From assembly GCA_025174535.1 (NCBI GenBank), contig JALBUN010000045.1, positions 2,232,001-2,296,000 of the forward strand: a stretch of 64,000 nucleotides of DNA, in the 5' to 3' direction. The translations under genes were made by a program, and so were the position numbers. Position 1 is the first letter of the stretch, and the number at the start of each line of letters is the position of its first letter. The notes under the pieces were generated by a model. It was not told the origin of the DNA. It was given only the letters and a program-made list of their open reading frames with translations, and searched no databases. This document shows positions 59,789-64,000 of the stretch, in pieces. Source of the stretch: Cantharellus purpuraceus (lineage: Eukaryota > Basidiomycota > Agaricomycetes > Cantharellales > Hydnaceae).

Positions 59789-62700
59789 TTCAAAGCAGAG
59801 ATATATAAACAATGTGCGATGTAGTGCAGGCTCTACAGTTCTGCGCGAGATCGCGAAGACCAGAATGAAGTGTAGCCTCTGGTGCGGCGGGTCAATCAAT
59901 TTACAGTCCCCTTGCTCGACCCCTTGCTCATTAACGTTTTGTTACATAAGGGCTATGAACTCACGCCATCTGACAAAATTTTCCGAGGTTTTAGCGATTA
60001 CAACATCAATATAGTTGTAAGTATTCTTGACTTGGAAGTGATGTCCCAAACCTAAAGCAAGGGTTCTGGCTGGGACACCGACCCTAGTTCCTCTAGTGAT
60101 CAGTATTCTTGTGGATTATATGAATGACTTGAAGACATGCTATGGCTATATCGAAGTCCATTCAGTCAAGCCATGCTTTTCCTTGATAGCCAATAGTGGG
60201 ATCTCAACCGTCTAGAAAATAAACGTTTGCAGCATTCGGGTCCCCATCCAAGCACTAGTGTACTTTTACAGTAAGAAAATACGGAGCGACCACGAGTACT
60301 CTGCTATCGCGATTGCTAGTATGTGGGCAGCAGGGTGTCCCTAGACGAGTATATGTAACTCTCCCCAGCGAGGGGTCTCCAGAAGTAACGAGACCGCAAT
60401 CGAGAGTGAATCTAGTAATGTTCATCAAAGATTCATGAATTTGAGGGGGGTTCTGCTACATATTTGACGAAAAAAAAGACTTGTTCATCACACGTGTCAA
60501 TGCCAATGATGACAGCCAGCTAATAGCCAAATGGAGAATGATACGGAGGCGGGCAGCCGCCGGTAGGATGAGGATAAGGGTCCACGATATAGTGTCATTG
60601 CTGTTGCAAGGCAGCTCAGGGGTATATACGTGTCTCCTGAACATGAAACGGAAAAGTAAGTGACGTTGAGGAGTGACGTTGAGGACTGCTTGCCAGTGGT
60701 GGAAGAAGTTGATGAAATCCAGACGCCCCGAGAGAAACCAACTGATTGTCCAGAACGCCAGTGAGCCATCCAACGGCAGTCATCCAGCAGCAGTGGTTAA
60801 GCGAGATGAAACCCAGGATGACACAAGTGAGGTACTTGGGTATCAGAGCCCCTTGACCTATCGAGGGATGACTTGGCACTTTAGCAACCTCAGAGCAGCA
60901 TAGAACCTCGGTAAGAATACACCCTGGTGGTGATCATATCGGTAGAAAATCATAAAGTCTGATTCTTCAGGCTCGAAAGCTCTTTCAATCATCAAAGGGC
61001 ACGGTGACGTCCTAAGAAACAGAGGGTGTCGGCGCCGTCTAGAAATATCGATGGATGAGAATATCTGGATGCGTGTATATATGACACGTTTCCAAGTGGT
61101 GTACTGAGCTGTAAAACTGTGACAGGCGTTCAGAGGAAAGAACGGGAATTAAGAGGAGTTGAGGCAACCATGGTGAGCCAGGAGTTGAAGGTTGCGAAAG
61201 CCTTTTCAAACAAATAACCTCACGTTGCCTAGTCAAATTAGCACGCGCTGCTCATTGAGAAGGAAATTGAACCTATGCTAGTAGTTGTGGGTGACTTACG
61301 GGATGTCAAGAGATGCCTTCGTTCCATCAAGGAGACCTCGGGGTATGTAGTACGCTGAAAGACGTTAGTATCAGGTGTACGGTATTGGTTGTGACTCTCC
61401 CCAGACCTCGCTGTCATGTATGAGACACCATTCTTTCTTCTAACAGTATTCCCTAAATCAGTTGGCACGCTTCACTCGCTCCTCCACAGTCGCCCTGGAT
61501 CTTATTCAGCCGCCATTATCGGAACGTCGTACTCAAAGTCCTTGATCATAGTCTAACATGCAGCAGGTCATTGCATTACCAACGATTGAAATTTGCCCTT
61601 CATTTATAGGAGAGGGCGAAAGTGTAGAAGGTGTTGCACTGACTATAATCGTGAGTTGCAATGCGCACTTGAAAGTTGACAAGTAAACGGTGGTGGGAAA
61701 TTGCAGCAGGAAATCCCCACCTGCTTCTAGTTTAATGTCGGCGACCTTCAAAATCCATAAGGTTCTTGATCATCGGCCATCCGTGACAGCCGGAACTTGT
61801 CCTTGTTCGGCATCCCGCAAAGCATGCATATCATGAATCATCCATTCTGAAGCCTATGGAGGAGGGTGAAAGTGAGTCAAACCAAAAGAGACGTATAGTG
61901 TTCTTATAATAGCGCTCTGCTGACCAATGATTCCTTCAACTTGTACATGACTCACCGAACCACGAACAGATTCAGTATATGGCCTCACAGTATTTGTTCA
62001 AGGAACCGAGCTCCTATTGGAAGGGAAGAACTGGCAGCTGTAGGAAGGAGACATCGAAGAGCTGCGCGTGCATGTATGAGATGCCCAAGGTCGATAAGCG
62101 CGTGAGAAAGACAGCGGTCCCGGCGATGTGGAACAATGGACACTAGGAGACAAGCGTTGGGAACAGGTGGCGCCAGAGAATATATGTACAGTGATTGTGA
62201 ATTGAAGGTAAAGAAAGGCATAGACAATAACTTTCCGATGGCTGGTGTTGCAAATTGATATTCAGTGGCACACGAATGTTCATGAGTGGTCTTGGATCGG
62301 CAACACGGGCAAAGGAATAGGTAGTCGCCATCGCAAACGGTGTTGACTAGCACAGGAAGGAGTATTTGATGCACATGATTCCGCTAGGGAAATCCAGCGT
62401 CCATCAAGGTCTGTCAGAAGGCACAATGGTAAAAAGTAAGCTAGCATGAAGATATCCTGACTGACCGATAATGATGTATATCAGCATTTTGTTTTATGCC
62501 AGAAGATGGTGTCGCCCCCAGACGTGTGCCATTAAGAACCCCCTGTTTCCTGGAAAGATTGCGGCCGCTTTGTAGCCTTGACAAATGCATTTCACATAGG
62601 GAGAGTCGGCGGTACATTTGGTCGTGGGAGAAGACGCTAATCCTAATATAGTCTTCGCCTTGGCCGTTGATCGTCAGCTAGAGCTAGCCAATGAGCAGCA

Positions 62701-63253
62701 CGCTCTTTTCTTGCTCGCTCTATTCGCTCGCTGTGAGCTCTTCGCCTAGCTATCTGTTCACAGTGGTCAAGTTTCAGCTATCCGGGAGAGGTAGTTGCCC
62801 TTCCGCTTCCCCCACGAGTATGTTTCAGGAACATTTCGTTCCCGCTTCTCCCTATGGTGTGCAACGTGTGGGGCATCATGACATCTTGCTGTGGACATGC
62901 TTCTATCTGATGGCAAGGGCTTACAGAGCTGGGTGGCCCCCCGACGGACTGGAGAGGAGGCGGGACCCTTGGCAAGGGTCGCCTGAGGGCGCGTGATGGT
63001 TTCGGACCCTCTCCAAGCCGGTCATACGATGGTAGCGGCGGACAGCAGGAATGGGTTTAATGTCGAAAATATGTAGTTATAGAATGTCAACGTAATGTGT
63101 GACAGTTTGTGACGGGAAAAGGGCTCAGGTTGCCGAAGGCAAAGTGTTAGGTAATGGAGTATTTCTGAACTTATCCCAGGCCTGCGAAACTCGAATGGTC
63201 TTCGCGACTCTCACTTGTCCAGAGCCCGCCAAGTTCTCTTTGGACACGCGCGT
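59789..63253. other. Gene-poor 3.5-kb region
   Basis: No frame here has a recognised domain. The longest are about 130 codons (61985-62374 minus) and 105 codons (60456-60773 minus), the latter hydrophobic. A short direct repeat (GTGACGTTGAGGA, twice at 60660-60684) is visible. The last few hundred bases should be the promoter of the gene at 63254. It may contain decayed coding sequence. Confidence 0.35.
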
Positions 63254-64000
63254 ATGATTATTCGTTCCACCGTAGTGCTAGCTCTTCAATTCTATCATGT
63301 CTTTGCCACGTGAGTTCGCTCGCCCTCTCTTCCCGGTCTTCCCACTCACCCGCAGTTCGCAGTGATGCTGGCTCACTTTCTCGGAACTCCCATCCAGAAT
63401 CGACCCCTTTCTCTGCTTTCTCCATGTCTTCTGTTGTCCCGACCGCTACAGAACGAACTTTGTTCCTCGTAGCATCCCACTCTTCCGATATGAAAAGCCA
63501 TCATTCGAATTCCACCCATCATTCTCCCAGCAGCAACGATACACATAGCTTTACCTCATCTGTACGAAAACCAACAGTCACTCGTCTACCATTACCTGGT
63601 CAGACCGTCCAGCCAGGTCCCCCTCGACCTCTTCCCGGCCAAGGCCATAATTCCGATCAACTTCCTAGGAAACGCCCCAATATCGCTCAGATATTTTTTG
63701 AAGTCATCGGAGGCGTCGCGGGAACAGTTGTTCTCTTGGCCCTCTTACGTTGCATCTATGTTTACAGAAAGACCCCTGCGAATCGATGTCCTCCAACCCC
63801 AGAGGTCGCCCAGATAGACAGGACGATGGCATTGTTGCGGACAGTCCCGTGGCGTCTGCCTCCAGATCCGCCTCCACCTCCGCCCTACCAGCCCGCCCCA
63901 GAGTACGCCGCAGCCGTAGGCGCTAGAGAGCAGGAATGGGACACGCAGCCGCCGGATCGATTACACGCCTCGTCACCCTCAGAGCAAGGACTTGTAGCAT
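63254..64000 (+). CDS. Single-pass surface protein with proline-rich cytoplasmic tail, truncated by the window
   Basis: Exon 1 (63254-63309) encodes MIIRSTVVLALQFYHVFA, a signal peptide. A 53-nt intron (GTGAGT...TTCGCAG) leads to exon 2, which stays open to base 64000. The extracellular part is short and Ser/His/Pro-rich (SHHSNSTHHSPSSNDTHS, with an Asn-x-Thr/Ser site). One membrane helix (EVIGGVAGTVVLLALLRCIY) is followed by a basic patch and a Pro-rich tail (WRLPPDPPPPPPYQPAPEYA) that could bind WW or SH3 domains. The architecture resembles the gene at 28328 and the fungal family of Ser-rich transmembrane proteins; no family is recognised. At least 231 residues are visible. Confidence 0.6.

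Noticed and set aside
60456..60880. Wax synthase (MBOAT)-like membrane fragment on the minus strand
   Set aside because: Hydrophobic frames with faint resemblance (SLxxFW, Tyr...His near the end), but no consistent splice chain or full motif. Too weak to call.

Overview
The window looks like a gene-dense nuclear chromosome segment from a filamentous basidiomycete, probably an Agaricomycete. Nearly every gene is split by short introns (roughly 47-73 nt, GT-AG with a few GC-AG), genes lie on both strands only tens to hundreds of bases apart, leaders are pyrimidine-rich, and the protein set is fungal: Opy2, PMP47-type carrier, IQGAP, PEX14, a Dal5-type transporter, Kre9/Knh1-like wall protein, BST1. 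There is no sign of a bacterial, organellar or viral segment. No rRNA, tRNA, CRISPR array or intact transposon was seen. Exon joins were worked out by hand from splice signals and reading-frame continuity, so gene ends are firmer than some internal junctions.

Layout. 0-8.4 kb: Opy2-like HOG anchor (partial), peroxisomal adenine-nucleotide carrier, small GPI-type surface protein, a large UBA + cysteine-rich + UBC protein, and an AKTIP/FTS-type inactive E2 variant. 8.4-17.6 kb: RPAP1, gamma-tubulin complex GCP2/Spc97, an F-box/LRR protein. 18.3-27.4 kb: an IQGAP with a long disordered N-terminus and about 13 IQ motifs, then an MFS anion:cation symporter. 28.3-34.6 kb: a Ser/Thr-rich single-pass surface protein, PEX14-like peroxin, a probable TTI2. 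35.0-40.1 kb: membrane SDR and a membrane M28 glutamate-carboxypeptidase-like protein. 40.1-43.7 kb: a gene-poor stretch with upstream ORFs and one hypothetical gene. 43.9-51.4 kb: VPS60/CHMP5, a secreted protein with 23 pentapeptide repeats, the GPI inositol deacylase BST1, a Kre9/Knh1-like GPI protein. 51.8-59.8 kb: quinolinate phosphoribosyltransferase (BNA6), an ACMSD-family amidohydrolase, an aldehyde dehydrogenase and a 2OG-Fe(II) oxygenase. 59.8-63.25 kb: gene-poor. 63.25-64 kb: a truncated single-pass membrane protein.

How the genes relate. Most are housekeeping genes without an operon-like theme. Some functional groupings are visible: peroxisome (PMP47, PEX14), cytoskeleton and membrane traffic (GCP2, IQGAP, AKTIP/FTS, VPS60), and surface or GPI biology (five Ser/Thr-rich or membrane-anchored proteins plus BST1). 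The most suggestive neighbourhood is BNA6 convergent with an ACMSD-family gene only 21 bp away and followed by an aldehyde dehydrogenase: this order could represent the NAD-synthesis and catabolic branches of the kynurenine pathway, although the substrates of the latter two enzymes are not proven. Three introns need a GC rather than GT donor to restore highly conserved motifs. I found no convincing undescribed defence or mobile system.
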